This document shows positions 7,798 through 22,003 of a stretch of 64,000 nucleotides of DNA, in pieces. The stretch spans positions 294,933-358,932 of the forward strand of contig NZ_JAPQEZ010000002.1 in the NCBI RefSeq assembly GCF_026798195.1, read 5' to 3'. The notes beneath the pieces were generated by a model, which saw only the letters and a list, made by a program, of their open reading frames with translations, had not been told where the DNA came from and did no database searches. Every line of letters starts with the position of its first letter. Position 1 is the stretch's first letter. Source of the DNA: Lentilactobacillus senioris (GTDB lineage Bacteria > Bacillota > Bacilli > Lactobacillales > Lactobacillaceae). A program made the translations under genes and the position numbers.

Positions 7798-7813
7798 ATA
7801 CCCGCGGTGGTAT
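7798..7813. promoter_or_regulatory. Putative CstR operator 2
   Basis: ATACC-CGCGGT-GGTAT repeats the ATACC-N6-GGTAT core 102 bases from operator 1, just upstream of the MarR-gene promoter. It may co-regulate the divergent MarR-GNAT genes or strengthen repression by looping. Confidence 0.5.
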
Positions 7814-7826
7814 TTATATAATAATA

Positions 7827-7854
7827 TTGCATTTGCAATAAAAATCAGTATAAT
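7827..7854 (+). promoter_or_regulatory. Promoter of the MarR-GNAT genes
   Basis: TTGCAT (7827-7832) and TATAAT (7849-7854) are separated by 16 bases; the first gene starts about 30 bases downstream. Confidence 0.6.
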
Positions 7855-7884
7855 AAACTTCAAGAGTTAATGGGAGTGACATGT

Positions 7885-8343
7885 ATGGTAGAAATTTTGC
7901 GATCACTAGGCAATATTGCGAGGGCTTTAGATTCAATTAGCAACATTGAATTTAAAGCTTATGAACTGACCAAAGGCCAATATCTTTATTTAGTTCGAAT
8001 TTGTGAACAACCGGGAATTATTTCCGAAGAGTTATCCACAATGTTGAAAGTTGATCGGTCAACCGTGGCCCGCGCAATAAAAAAATTAGAAGCTAACGGC
8101 CTGGTTGAACGCAGAAGTAGTGTGGACAACAAGAAAAATAAACGTATCTTTGCTACTGAACGAGGCCTGGCCATTTACCCGGTTATTAAAGCAGAAAATG
8201 ATTATTCCAATCAAGTTGCGCTAGCGGGCTTAAGTGAAGTTGAAGCACAGCAGTTAAAACAATTGTTAAGCCGAGTAGAAACTAACGTAAATGGTGACTG
8301 GGAGCTAGTTAAAAAGGGTGGCACTAGGGGGTATTTGAAGTAA
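7885..8343 (+). CDS. MarR-family transcriptional regulator
   Basis: A 152-residue winged-helix regulator. The recognition region ISEELSTMLKVDRSTVARAI, the wing segment with LEANGLVERR and NKKNKR, and a C-terminal dimerisation helix match MarR proteins. The ATG at 7885 was chosen because GGGAG (7872-7876) sits about eight bases before it; the in-frame ATG at 7870 lacks a good ribosome-binding site. The GNAT gene follows after one base, and a MarR-GNAT pair is common. The ligand is unknown. A CstR-type inverted repeat just upstream of its promoter hints at a link to the divergent sulfur operon. Confidence 0.85.
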   Translation: MVEILRSLGNIARALDSISNIEFKAYELTKGQYLYLVRICEQPGIISEELSTMLKVDRSTVARAIKKLEANGLVERRSSVDNKKNKRIFATERGLAIYPVIKAENDYSNQVALAGLSEVEAQQLKQLLSRVETNVNGDWELVKKGGTRGYLK

Positions 8344-8344
8344 T

Positions 8345-8869
8345 ATGCAGATTACAATTGAAGCAGTTCAACCAGCCGAATTAGCTAAGTTGGTAACTGT
8401 TAGTCGGCAAACCTTTTGGGATACGTTTGCAATGACCAATAATGAAGCTGATATTAAGAGTTACCTGGATGAGCAATTAATAGAACCTAAGTTGTGTCAG
8501 GAACTAGCTAACCCTAATTCCGAATTTTATTTTGCTAAGCAGGGAACAGAAATATTGGGTTATCTAAAACTTAACATAGCAACGGCTCAAACCGAAGCTG
8601 ATTATCCGCAATCCTTAGAGGTGCAACGGATTTATGTGTTGAAAAAATATCAACAATTGGGGATTGGGCAGCAGCTAATGGCGTGGGCAGTAAAAAGAGC
8701 AATTCAGTTAAAGAAATCAATGATCTGGCTAGGGGTGTGGGAACATAATCAACAAGCACAACGCTTTTACACCCGAACTGGTTTTATTCGAACTGCTGAA
8801 CATACTTTTACAATGGGGAATAGTCAACAAACTGATTGGATTATGACGAAAACAATGGAGGAAAAATAA
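8345..8869 (+). CDS. GNAT-family N-acetyltransferase
   Basis: This 174-residue protein has the GNAT acetyl-CoA fold: the beta-4 strand LEVQRIYVLKKYQ is followed by QQLGIGQQLM, the Q-x-x-G-x-G pyrophosphate loop, and the late motif GVWEHNQQAQRFYTRTGF is typical of RimI/diamine-like acetyltransferases. It should acetylate a small amine or protein N-terminus; the substrate cannot be told from sequence. It is translated with the preceding MarR gene, and its stop overlaps the start of the next reading frame (TAATG). Confidence 0.88.
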   Translation: MQITIEAVQPAELAKLVTVSRQTFWDTFAMTNNEADIKSYLDEQLIEPKLCQELANPNSEFYFAKQGTEILGYLKLNIATAQTEADYPQSLEVQRIYVLKKYQQLGIGQQLMAWAVKRAIQLKKSMIWLGVWEHNQQAQRFYTRTGFIRTAEHTFTMGNSQQTDWIMTKTMEEK

Positions 8870-9567
8870 TGCAAACTGTAATTGTAGAACAATAATTTTG
8901 GGAATTATTTCCAGACGGCCAAATTAACTTACTAGAACTACGGGGGATTGATAATCATCCTGCGGCTTCTATGGCAGAATTTAACGAGCTGTTGCAAAAC
9001 GCGGAAAAAGATGCTCAGCAATTTATCACTGCTGACGTATTTAGTGAAAACGAAGTGGTGGCTCAGTGGCGTCAAGCTCTTAGACAGTTTAAAACTAAAA
9101 AGGGCGCCCGTTCTTCAATTGAAGCGTTGTTAAAACGAATCAGTCAAGGACACCAATTTACCAGTATTAATCCGCTAGTGGATTTTTATAATAGTGTTTC
9201 GATGAAATACGCTGTTCCAACTGGTGGTGAAGATATTGATCAGATTAAGAGCGCTATGCATTTAGGACTAGCTCAAGGTGGAGAAAACTTTTGGCCATTA
9301 GGCGCAGAAGAAGATGCGCCGGCGTTACCGGGCGAAATGATTTACTACGATGATGAAGGAGCGATTTGTCGGAGCTTAAATTGGCGAGAAGCTAAACGAA
9401 CGATGCTGACTGAACAAACGCAAAATGCGATTTTGGTGATGGAATCAGTTAATGAGCAGCAGGCTCAGCGAGCCACTGCGGCAATGAATGAACTAGAACA
9501 GTTGACCACTAATTACTTTGGGGTGAAAGCTACTCAGTTAACTTTAAATAAGCCAGAGGAGAATTAA
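8869..9567 (+). pseudogene. B3/B4 tRNA-binding-domain protein interrupted by a stop codon
   Basis: From the ATG at 8869 (coupled to the GNAT stop, with GGAGGAAAA upstream) the frame reads MQTVIVEQ and then hits TAA at 8893-8895. The same frame continues without interruption as FWELFPDGQINLLELRGI and the rest of a B3/B4-domain protein to 9567. Family members of about 230 residues resemble the B3/B4 domain of phenylalanyl-tRNA synthetase beta and may act on tRNA or aminoacyl-tRNA. The lesion is a single nonsense codon at codon 9, not a frameshift. An internal ATG at 8971 could give a 198-residue N-truncated product, but its ribosome-binding site is poor. Readthrough, reinitiation or a sequencing error are the alternatives to true loss. 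Confidence 0.7.
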
Positions 9568-9646
9568 ACTTAGGAATTTTTGTGGTCAAGACTAAACCTA
9601 AAAATGGTATAATGACCCCATTAAACTATCGAGGAGTATGGGAGTC

Positions 9647-10237
9647 ATGAAGAAAAATAATGCGTATCGGCTTAATATGCTCGCTATGTTTATTGCCATT
9701 ATTATTTTACAAACATCAGTACCAATTTTAGGGTTAATTCCAATTGGTCCACTATCCATTACTATTATTCCGGTAACGGTATCATTGGCCGCAATTTTAT
9801 TAGGAACGACCGATGGAGCCATTATTGGGGGTGTCTGGGGAGTCATCACCTTTATTCGAGCCTTTGTGTGGCCTACTAGTCCTTTAGCTACGATTGTCTT
9901 TGTTAATCCGGTAGTTTCTGTGTTACCCCGGATCATGGTGGGGGTAGTTGCTGGTGTTGTTTACCAACAATTAAAAACTCGGTTTAATAATCAAGGAATT
10001 GCTATTTCAGTAGCCGCTATTTGTGGTTCTTTGACTAATACTCTGTTAGTGTTAGGATTGATTTACCTATTTTATAAAGGTAACGCACCACAGTTATACC
10101 AAGTTAACGTTAAAGCATTACTTCCTTATTTATTGGGAGTAATTGGCACTAACGGTATTCCAGAAGCCATTTTTAGCGGCATTGTAACTCCGTTAATTGG
10201 GCGACCATTATTAAAAGTAATTAACAAACATAAATAA
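9647..10237 (+). CDS. ECF transporter substrate-binding (S) component
   Basis: This 196-residue integral membrane protein has about six hydrophobic segments. It fits the S component of an energy-coupling factor vitamin importer, which docks onto the shared EcfAA'T module encoded elsewhere. The GLIPIGPLSITIIPVTVSLA segment and the GTTDGAIIGGVWGVI loop resemble pantothenate-type (PanT-like) S components, but the substrate is uncertain. ATG 9647 is preferred over ATG 9638 because GAGGAG (9631-9636) is then ten bases upstream. It is a lone gene with its own promoter-like TATAAT at 9609-9614. Confidence 0.8.
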   Translation: MKKNNAYRLNMLAMFIAIIILQTSVPILGLIPIGPLSITIIPVTVSLAAILLGTTDGAIIGGVWGVITFIRAFVWPTSPLATIVFVNPVVSVLPRIMVGVVAGVVYQQLKTRFNNQGIAISVAAICGSLTNTLLVLGLIYLFYKGNAPQLYQVNVKALLPYLLGVIGTNGIPEAIFSGIVTPLIGRPLLKVINKHK

Positions 10238-10279
10238 AAAAAGTTCTTAATTAATCATTGATTAATTAAGAACTTTTTT
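10236..10279. terminator. Bidirectional terminator
   Basis: A 16-bp perfect stem (10242-10257 with 10259-10274) is flanked by A6 and T6, serving the ECF gene and the converging DUF2187 gene. Confidence 0.9.
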
Positions 10280-10284
10280 GGTTG

Positions 10285-10551
10285 TTATTTGGTATCTTCT
10301 TCTTCGTCTTCTGGTTCTGGATCTGGTTGAGGAGCTGCTTTGATCATTTTGAGTTGCTTATTGTTGATAACTACTTTATTGTGGTATTTATCAATAATTT
10401 CTGGATCACTAGATTTAAAGGTAATTAGAAAAGAGTTATTGTATCCTTTGTCGATAAAACCGGTAAAGTCACTACCTTCAAGTTTGAAGCCAACTTCGTC
10501 GCCAACGTGGAATTTAGCTTGATCGGCTGACATTTCAGTACTTTTTGCCAT
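10285..10551 (-). CDS. DUF2187-like small protein with acidic tail
   Basis: An 88-residue protein. Its core from HVGDEVGFKLEGSDFTGFI to VVINNKQLKMI is a small beta-barrel of the DUF2187 (KOW-like) type. A strongly acidic tail follows (PDPEPEDEEEDTK). The ATG has GGAG nine bases upstream on the minus strand. The function is unknown; the KOW-like fold suggests RNA or ribosome association, which is inference. It is monocistronic. Confidence 0.65.
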   Translation of the reverse strand: MAKSTEMSADQAKFHVGDEVGFKLEGSDFTGFIDKGYNNSFLITFKSSDPEIIDKYHNKVVINNKQLKMIKAAPQPDPEPEDEEEDTK

Positions 10552-10638
10552 TTAATTCATCTCCGTATTTTAAAGTATCAGTGGTTAAGTTACTCGAAAA
10601 AGAACAGTTTGTCAAACAATTTCTTTAGCAAATATTAA

Positions 10639-10667
10639 TTGTCATCTGTTCAAATTCCGGATAGAAT
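10639..10667 (+). promoter_or_regulatory. Promoter of the glucosaminidase-xpt unit
   Basis: TTGTCA (10639-10644) and TAGAAT (10662-10667) are exactly 17 bases apart. This places transcription start near 10674 and rules out translation starts upstream of it. Confidence 0.7.
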
Positions 10668-10698
10668 AGTTGTAAACTGTGGAAAGATTGGGGTAGGC

Positions 10699-11912
<1,214 letters not shown>

Positions 11913-11993
11913 AAAATAACAAAGTTTGTAAGTAAAAGGTTAAAAAAGTTTGTCAAATTGGCATAATAACTTTAACATTAGAGATAACATTAA

Positions 11994-13175
11994 ATGAAAG
12001 TAGTGAAGACGGTGGCTGACGAACGGATATTGTATCCTGGTGCAACAATTGGGGTTATTGGGGATGACCAAAGTAGTGTTTCTCTAATAGTAACAGCGCA
12101 ACGGATGGGATTTAAGGTAGCAATGTACAGTCTAGATGAGACTAACGAAGCTATGCAAATGGCAGATTATAAATATTTAGGTCCCCTGGCGGACCAAAAA
12201 GCACTGCAGCAGTTTGCTGAACGTTGCGACGTGATTACCTATAATAGTGACCGAATTGATCCCGAAATTGTACGTTTCTTGTCACGTTACACCGCTTTGC
12301 CACAACGTGATCATTTACTAGAAATTATGCAAGATCGATTAATCGAACGAAGTTTTTTTGATTCTTTAAATATTAATATGGCACCGTATACCACGGTAGT
12401 TAATTTAGAAGATGTTTATCAGGGAATTAATTCTATTGGGTACCCAGCTATTTTAAAACCCATTCAACGAGGGTTATTAAATGGCAGACAGTTATTCATT
12501 AAATCCGCTAAAGACATCGTAGACGCCTCTGGATTACTGGATGCGGGAACTTACGTCTTGGAATCATTTATCGAACATCAACGCGATTATGCGGTGGTAG
12601 TGACTAGAGACGGAGTCGGAAACCGCACCGTTTTTCCGACTACTGAGTTAATTTATAAGGCTGGCCAGGTTACGACGGCCTTTACACCGTCTGAAATTGA
12701 TCCCTTGGTGGACCAAGAAATTAAACGGATTGCTAATGAAATTGCGTTTAATTTAGACTATATTGGAACCTTTGAAATTACCTTCTTTCTGTCAGAAAAT
12801 GGGACAATTTACGTAAACAAAGTGGCCCCTAATTTAGGAATGGCTGGCTTGATTTTTCAATATGCAGCTAATACTGATCAGTTTACAGAACATTTGAAAG
12901 CTATTTCGGGCCTACCACTTACCAATGTCTTGGAAAGCTTGCCAACGGTAATGCAAACGATTCGCCGCCGCGATTTTGAACGAATTAAAACTCAATGGGT
13001 AATCAAAAACGATTGGCACTTTAGCTTTTATCAAGATGCCGGTTCCAACCCGGATACAATTGTAGGAATTATTTTAATTCCTACTGAATCAGTTAGCCAA
13101 ACTTTAAAACAAATCGAAAGTACCAGCATCTGGGACGACATCGATTTTAATAGCAAATATCAAAGTGCGGAATAA
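11994..13175 (+). CDS. purK: PurK-like ATP-grasp protein with degenerate motifs
   Basis: This 393-residue protein aligns over its length with N5-carboxyaminoimidazole ribonucleotide synthase: an N-terminal pre-ATP-grasp domain, DVITYNSDRI, PAILKPIQRG, and a C-terminal SQF-like block ending in HLKAISGLPL. Several signature motifs are altered. The nucleotide loop GGGQLGR is GDDQSSV, GGYDGKGQ is RGLLNGRQ, and APRxHNSGH is APNLGMAG. It therefore has the PurK fold but may not carry out the PurK reaction. No other pur genes are nearby; it lies directly upstream of pcrA. The symbol records the family, not a proven activity. Confidence 0.65.
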   Translation: MKVVKTVADERILYPGATIGVIGDDQSSVSLIVTAQRMGFKVAMYSLDETNEAMQMADYKYLGPLADQKALQQFAERCDVITYNSDRIDPEIVRFLSRYTALPQRDHLLEIMQDRLIERSFFDSLNINMAPYTTVVNLEDVYQGINSIGYPAILKPIQRGLLNGRQLFIKSAKDIVDASGLLDAGTYVLESFIEHQRDYAVVVTRDGVGNRTVFPTTELIYKAGQVTTAFTPSEIDPLVDQEIKRIANEIAFNLDYIGTFEITFFLSENGTIYVNKVAPNLGMAGLIFQYAANTDQFTEHLKAISGLPLTNVLESLPTVMQTIRRRDFERIKTQWVIKNDWHFSFYQDAGSNPDTIVGIILIPTESVSQTLKQIESTSIWDDIDFNSKYQSAE

Positions 13176-13197
13176 GTCGGGAAAACCGACTTTTTTT
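13175..13197 (+). terminator. Terminator after the purK-like gene
   Basis: AGTCGG and CCGACT pair around GAAAA and are followed by seven Ts. Confidence 0.8.
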
Positions 13198-13272
13198 ATT
13201 GAATACAAACGTCTAATAGGGCCCAATTTTTGGTATAATTGACAAGATATTAAGTGAAAGGAAGACAATTAA

Positions 13273-15507
13273 GTGGCGACAGAGGATTTAACAGCAAAAC
13301 TCAATAAAGAACAAAAAGATGCGGTCATTTCGACCCAGGGACCAGTGCTAATTATGGCAGGGGCTGGAAGTGGCAAAACGAGGGTTTTAACCCACCGAAT
13401 TGCTTACTTGATCGAACATGATCACGTTAACCCCTGGAACATTTTAGCGATTACTTTCACTAACAAAGCAGCCCGCGAAATGCGAGAACGGGTGGATAAC
13501 TTACTAGGGGGAAATGGCTCTGATGTTTGGGTGTCAACATTTCACTCACTATGTATGCAAATTCTAAGAAGAAATATTGATCAAATTGGTTATAATCGGG
13601 CATTTACCATTGCTGATACTAGCGAACAACGAACACTAGTGAAACGAATTTTGACTGATATGAACCTGGACATTAAAAAATATGATCCTCGTTCTATCTT
13701 AGGGGCTATTTCCAACGCCAAAAACGACTTGTTAACCCCAGCGCAGTATAAGCAAGAATTTACTAGTCCGTTTGAATCAATTGTGGGTGACGTTTACGAT
13801 CGGTACCAAACGGAATTGAAACGGAATCAAGCGCTGGACTTCGATGATTTAATCATGATGACAATTCAGCTATTCAATAGCTCTAAAGAAACTCTTGAAT
13901 TTTACCAAAATAAGTTCCGCTATATCCACGTGGATGAATACCAGGATACTAACGAAGCTCAATATAAGTTAGTTAACATGTTGGCCGCCAAATACCGTAA
14001 TATTTGTGTGGTTGGGGATGCTGACCAGAGTATTTATGGGTGGCGAGGAGCCAATATGGAAAACATCATGAACTTTGAAAAAGATTATCCTGACGCTCAC
14101 GTAACTATGCTGGAACAAAATTATCGTTCCACTAAAACCATTTTGGATGCAGCTAACGCCGTGATTGCTAACAACGATAATCGTAAAGATAAAAATTTGT
14201 GGACTCAAAATGATGACGGTGAGCAAATTTCTTATTATCGGGGCCAAACTGAAAATGATGAAGCTCGCTTCGTCGTGGCTAATATTCAAAAAGAAGTTCA
14301 AAAACCTCATCGCAATTATGGTAGTGTGGCAATCTTATACCGGACTAATGCTCAATCACGAGTAATGGAAGAAACTTTGTTGAAGTCTAATATTCCATAT
14401 ACGATGGTTGGTGGGCACAAGTTTTATGATCGAAAAGAAATTAGGGATGTTTTAGCTTACTTAACTTTAGTGGCTAATCCTAGCGACTCCATGAGTTTTG
14501 AACGGGTGATTAACGAACCTAAGCGTGGAGTTGGGCAAACCAGCGTGGAAAAATTACGGTTATTTGCTAATGATCACCAATGGAGCTTATTAGAAGCAGC
14601 GCAAAACGTAGATCTGGCGAATGGATTGTCTACCAGAGCTAAAAATGAAATTGAACAATTTGCGGGTGTGATTAAACAAGCCAGTGTTAAAGCAGCCAAT
14701 ATGGACATTACTGAAATTACCGAAAACCTATTAGAAAATAGCGGATACGTGAAAGCTTTGCAAGCTTCTAAGACATTAGAAGCTCAATCTAGAATTGAAA
14801 ACATCGAAGAATTTATTTCAGTAACGCAAAAGTATGATCAAGAACATTCAGATGGTTCTGGAGTGGATAACTTAATTGATTTCTTAAGCGACTTGGCATT
14901 GGTATCTGATCAAGATGATGTACAAGAAGAAACTAGTCAAGTAACATTGATGACCTTACACGCAGCTAAAGGGCTAGAATTCCCAGTTGTTTTCATCATG
15001 GGGATGGAAGAGGGCTTGTTCCCACTATCTCGGGCTAATCAAAACGAAGCAGAAATGCAAGAAGAACGTCGATTAGCTTACGTGGGGATCACTCGCGCCA
15101 AAGAAAAGTTGTATATCACCAATGCATTTTCTCGGATGCTATATGGTCGACGCCAAAACAACCCAGAATCACGATTTGTTAATGAAATTACCCCAGAATT
15201 ATTGCATCCTGAAAATCAAGGCCGAACGGAAGGTACGGGCCCCAGAACACCATTTGATCGCAGAACGGATCAAGCAGTGGCTTCAATTTACAAACGACCT
15301 AGTCAAACCGTAGAAAAGCCTAAAGAAACTGGTGCAAATAAGAAACAATGGCAAATTGGTGATAAAGTAAGTCATAAAGCCTGGGGAACCGGAACGGTTG
15401 TGAAAGTTTCTGGTCAAGGTGAAGACATGGAATTAGATATTGCTTTTGATCAACAAGGGATTAAGCGTTTATTGGCAGCCTTTGCCCCAATTGTTAAACA
15501 AGAGTAG
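13273..15507 (+). CDS. pcrA: ATP-dependent DNA helicase PcrA (UvrD/Rep family)
   Basis: A 744-residue superfamily 1A helicase, 3'-5', needed for replication through obstacles, repair and rolling-circle plasmid replication. Walker A is AGAGSGKT (29-36), followed by the Ia block ITFTNKAAREMRER, motif II VDEYQDTN, motif III GDADQSIYGWRGA, motif IV QNYRST, motif V TLHAAKGLEFPVVF and motif VI EERRLAYVGITRA. The C-terminal part after residue 680 holds a Tudor-like segment (GDKVSHKAWGTGTVV) that binds RNA polymerase in PcrA. It begins with GTG after AAAGGAAG. ligA follows after 12 bases, as in most Firmicutes. Confidence 0.97.
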   Translation: MATEDLTAKLNKEQKDAVISTQGPVLIMAGAGSGKTRVLTHRIAYLIEHDHVNPWNILAITFTNKAAREMRERVDNLLGGNGSDVWVSTFHSLCMQILRRNIDQIGYNRAFTIADTSEQRTLVKRILTDMNLDIKKYDPRSILGAISNAKNDLLTPAQYKQEFTSPFESIVGDVYDRYQTELKRNQALDFDDLIMMTIQLFNSSKETLEFYQNKFRYIHVDEYQDTNEAQYKLVNMLAAKYRNICVVGDADQSIYGWRGANMENIMNFEKDYPDAHVTMLEQNYRSTKTILDAANAVIANNDNRKDKNLWTQNDDGEQISYYRGQTENDEARFVVANIQKEVQKPHRNYGSVAILYRTNAQSRVMEETLLKSNIPYTMVGGHKFYDRKEIRDVLAYLTLVANPSDSMSFERVINEPKRGVGQTSVEKLRLFANDHQWSLLEAAQNVDLANGLSTRAKNEIEQFAGVIKQASVKAANMDITEITENLLENSGYVKALQASKTLEAQSRIENIEEFISVTQKYDQEHSDGSGVDNLIDFLSDLALVSDQDDVQEETSQVTLMTLHAAKGLEFPVVFIMGMEEGLFPLSRANQNEAEMQEERRLAYVGITRAKEKLYITNAFSRMLYGRRQNNPESRFVNEITPELLHPENQGRTEGTGPRTPFDRRTDQAVASIYKRPSQTVEKPKETGANKKQWQIGDKVSHKAWGTGTVVKVSGQGEDMELDIAFDQQGIKRLLAAFAPIVKQE

Positions 15508-18712
<3,205 letters not shown>

Positions 18713-18786
18713 GCTGTCCCGCTAGTATCATTAGTGTGATAGAATATTTTTGGTTTATTTTTTACCGGATGAAAAGAGGAATTTAA

Positions 18787-19095
18787 ATGAGTGCTAGAAT
18801 TTCAGAAGAGCAAGTTCAACACGTTGCCGGGTTAGCGAAACTCGAAATTAGTGATGAACAATTGCCATATTTCACAGAACAACTTGATCAAATTATGGGT
18901 CTTTTTGAAACATTAAGTGAAGTTGATACTACGGGGGTCGAACCCACTAATAGTATGACTGACCAGTTAAACGTAATGCGTGAAGACATTGCGGATAACT
19001 GGAATCAAAAAGAAGAGTTGTTAGCTAACGCGCCAGAAACCATGGACGGCTATATTAAAGTACCTACGATTTTAGATGAAAGTGAGGATAACTAA
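18787..19095 (+). CDS. gatC: Glutamyl-tRNA(Gln)/aspartyl-tRNA(Asn) amidotransferase subunit C
   Basis: A 102-residue small subunit that wraps and stabilises the GatA-GatB interface in the transamidosome. The N-terminal [20 protein letters not shown] and the [10 protein letters not shown] segment are typical. It is the first gene of gatCAB, two bases before gatA, with AGAGGAA before the ATG. Confidence 0.96.
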   Translation: MSARISEEQVQHVAGLAKLEISDEQLPYFTEQLDQIMGLFETLSEVDTTGVEPTNSMTDQLNVMREDIADNWNQKEELLANAPETMDGYIKVPTILDESEDN

Positions 19096-19097
19096 TA

Positions 19098-20561
19098 ATG
19101 AACTATTTTGATGAATCACTTACATCCATTCACCAAAAGTTAGTGGCTAAAGAAATGTCTGCCACCGAATTAGCTAAACAAACAATTGCTAATATGAAAG
19201 AAACCGATAAAGATGTTCAAGCCTTCATTACCATTAATGAAGATGAAGCTTTAGCAGCGGCTGAGAAAATTGATGCGGCTGGAGTGGATGAACAAAATAT
19301 CCTGAGCGGAATTCCAGTTGGGATCAAGGATAACTTGGTTACTAAGGGAGTTAAAACTACCGCGGCTTCTAAAATGTTAGGTAACTTCAAACCCATTTAT
19401 ACAGCTACAGCGGTGCAAAAATTGACTGATGCTGGCATGGTAATGGTTGGTAAGACTAACATGGATGAATTTGCCATGGGTGGTTCTACCGAAAACTCAG
19501 CTTTTCAAACTACTAAAAATCCTTGGGACTATACTAAGGTTCCTGGTGGCTCATCTGGTGGTTCTGCAGCAGCAGTTGCTTCTGGACAAGTATTGGGAGC
19601 CCTTGGTTCTGATACCGGTGGTTCCATTCGTCAACCTGCTTCCTTTAACGGAATCGTAGGGATGAAGCCCACTTATGGCCGAGTTTCTCGTTGGGGCTTG
19701 ATCGCGTTTGGTTCTAGCTTTGACCAAATTGGTCCGTTTACTAAGACCGTTGCCGATAACGCTGCGATGTTAACTGCTATTGCCGGACAAGATCAACGTG
19801 ATTTGACTAGTTCTGATAAGGCTGTGCCTAATTTTGCTGAAAAATTAGATGCAGGGGTAGCCGGGATGACCATTGGGTTACCAACTGAATATTTAGGCGA
19901 AGGAGTCGACGATTCAGTTAAGCAATTAATTTTGGCTGCCGCTAAAACCTATGAACAATTAGGGGCCAAGGTAGTAGAAGTTTCCCTACCTCACACCCGT
20001 TATGGAGTAGCTGCTTACTATATTTTGTCTTCATCAGAAGCTTCATCTAACTTGCAACGGTTTGATGGTATTCGTTACGGCTTTAGAGCAGATAACACTA
20101 AAAACTTGGAAGACATCTACGTCCAAACTAGAAGTCAAGGGTTTGGTGACGAAGTAAAACGGCGGATTATGTTAGGGACTTACTCATTGTCAGCTGGTTT
20201 CTACGATGCCTACTTCAAGAAGGCTGCTCAAGTGCGGACCTTGATGATTAATGATTACACCGAAGTGTTCAAGAACGTTGATTTGATTTTGGCCCCAACT
20301 GCGCCAACTACTGCTTATGCTTTAGGTGCCGAAGTTAATGATCCAATGACAATGTACATGAACGATGCCATGACGATTCCAGTTAACATGGCCGGTTTAC
20401 CAGGCCTAAGTATGCCAGTGGGCTTTGCTGACGGGATGCCCGTTGGAATGCAGTTAATTGGTCGGCCATTTGATGAAGTGACCGTTTACCAAGCTGCCAA
20501 TGCTTTTGAACAGGCAACCGATTTTCATAAACAAAACCCACAGTTAGGAGGGCAAAATTAA
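19098..20561 (+). CDS. gatA: Glutamyl-tRNA(Gln) amidotransferase subunit A
   Basis: This 487-residue amidase-signature enzyme releases ammonia from glutamine and channels it to GatB, making Gln-tRNA(Gln). The Ser-cisSer-Lys triad is visible: K77 in GIKDNL, S152/S153 in [12 protein letters not shown], and the nucleophile S176 in [11 protein letters not shown]. Its stop overlaps the gatB start by one base (TAATG). Confidence 0.97.
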   Translation: MNYFDESLTSIHQKLVAKEMSATELAKQTIANMKETDKDVQAFITINEDEALAAAEKIDAAGVDEQNILSGIPVGIKDNLVTKGVKTTAASKMLGNFKPIYTATAVQKLTDAGMVMVGKTNMDEFAMGGSTENSAFQTTKNPWDYTKVPGGSSGGSAAAVASGQVLGALGSDTGGSIRQPASFNGIVGMKPTYGRVSRWGLIAFGSSFDQIGPFTKTVADNAAMLTAIAGQDQRDLTSSDKAVPNFAEKLDAGVAGMTIGLPTEYLGEGVDDSVKQLILAAAKTYEQLGAKVVEVSLPHTRYGVAAYYILSSSEASSNLQRFDGIRYGFRADNTKNLEDIYVQTRSQGFGDEVKRRIMLGTYSLSAGFYDAYFKKAAQVRTLMINDYTEVFKNVDLILAPTAPTTAYALGAEVNDPMTMYMNDAMTIPVNMAGLPGLSMPVGFADGMPVGMQLIGRPFDEVTVYQAANAFEQATDFHKQNPQLGGQN

Positions 20562-21982
20562 TGAACTTTGAAACTACCATTGGACTTGAAGTCCACGTTG
20601 AATTAAAGACTAATTCTAAAATTTTTAGCCCTTCACCAGTAGAGTTTGGTGATGATCCCAATGCTAATACCAACGTAATTGATTGGGGTTATCCTGGGGT
20701 CTTACCAACTACTAATAAAGGGGTAGTCGAATCTGGAATTAAGGCTGCTTTGGCTTTACATGCTGAAATCGAACCTAATCCGCATTTCGACCGGAAGAAC
20801 TACTTCTACCCTGATAACCCGAAAGCTTACCAAATTACTCAATCCGATACACCATTGGCTCATGATGGGTGGGTGGAAATCACGGTTGATGGTAACACTA
20901 AAAAAATCGGGATTGCAGAAATGCATATTGAAGAAGATGCCGGAAAAAACACCCATGCCACCGGTTACTCGTTGGTTGATTTAAACCGACAAGGAACGCC
21001 ACTGGTCGAAATTGTTTCTAAACCAGATATTGCTTCTCCTGATGAAGCCTATGCTTATTTGGAAGAATTACGCCAACAAATTCAATTTACTGGCGTTTCT
21101 GACGTTAAGATGGAAGAAGGTTCAATGCGGGTGGACGTTAACATTTCCGTTCGTCCAATTGGCCAAAAGGAATACGGGGTTAAAACGGAGTTAAAGAACT
21201 TGAACTCCTTTAACTACGTTAAGCGTGGCTTGGCCTTTGAAGAAAAGCGCCAACAACAAGTCTTAATGTCAGGTGGAGTTGTTAGACCTGAAACTCGTCG
21301 TTTTGACGAAGCTACTGGTGAAACTATTTTGATGCGGGTTAAAGAAGGTGCTGACGATTACCGTTACTTCCCTGAACCTGATCTACCAGCTTTAACGATT
21401 TCTGATGAATGGGTTAACGACTTGCAAGCTAACTTGCCAGAAGCACCTGGTAAACGTCGCGCTCGTTACGTAAATGAACTGGGAATCACCGATTACGATG
21501 CAATGGTGCTTACTCAAACCAAAGAAATGTCTGATTTTTATGATCAAATGATTAGTTTGGGTGCTGATCCTAAGTTAGCCGCTAACTACTTGCAAGGGGA
21601 CGTTAACGCCTACTTAAACGATAATCAGGTCGATCTAAACGATACTAAGATCACGCCAGCTAACTTAGCCGGAATGATTACCTTAATTACTGACGGGACG
21701 ATTTCTTCTAAGATGGCTAAGAAGGTCTTTAAGGCCGTTACCAATGGTGAAGAACCTAATGCCTACGTTGAAGCTAATGGTATGGTTCAATTATCAGATC
21801 CTGCCCAATTGCAACCAATTATTGATGAAGTTTTGGCTGCTAATCCACAGTCAATTGAAGACTTCCATAATGGTAAGGATCGGGCTATTGGCTTTTTGGT
21901 TGGTCAAATCATGAAGCAAACTCATGGGAAGGCTAACCCAACCGTGGTCAATAAGTTATTGGTCGCATCAATGAATAAATAA
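20561..21982 (+). CDS. gatB: Aspartyl/glutamyl-tRNA amidotransferase subunit B
   Basis: A 473-residue kinase/transamidase subunit that activates the misacylated Glu-tRNA(Gln) with ATP and transfers ammonia. [19 protein letters not shown] at the N-terminus, the [13 protein letters not shown] block and the C-terminal tRNA-binding YqeY-like helical domain (SSKMAKKVF and GFLVGQIMK) are diagnostic. Last gene of gatCAB; the lipid kinase gene follows after 21 bases and may be co-transcribed. Confidence 0.97.
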   Translation: MNFETTIGLEVHVELKTNSKIFSPSPVEFGDDPNANTNVIDWGYPGVLPTTNKGVVESGIKAALALHAEIEPNPHFDRKNYFYPDNPKAYQITQSDTPLAHDGWVEITVDGNTKKIGIAEMHIEEDAGKNTHATGYSLVDLNRQGTPLVEIVSKPDIASPDEAYAYLEELRQQIQFTGVSDVKMEEGSMRVDVNISVRPIGQKEYGVKTELKNLNSFNYVKRGLAFEEKRQQQVLMSGGVVRPETRRFDEATGETILMRVKEGADDYRYFPEPDLPALTISDEWVNDLQANLPEAPGKRRARYVNELGITDYDAMVLTQTKEMSDFYDQMISLGADPKLAANYLQGDVNAYLNDNQVDLNDTKITPANLAGMITLITDGTISSKMAKKVFKAVTNGEEPNAYVEANGMVQLSDPAQLQPIIDEVLAANPQSIEDFHNGKDRAIGFLVGQIMKQTHGKANPTVVNKLLVASMNK

Positions 21983-22003
21983 ATGGATAGGAAAGTTTAG
22001 CTT

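Noticed and set aside
10639..10698. Upstream in-frame TTG start for the glucosaminidase
   Set aside because: It coincides with the -35 box of a 17-base-spaced promoter, so it would not be transcribed; GTG at 10699 fits better.
11921..11953. Direct repeats of AAAGTTTGT upstream of the purK-like gene
   Set aside because: Two nine-base AT-rich copies 24 bases apart are expected by chance here and do not match a PurR box.
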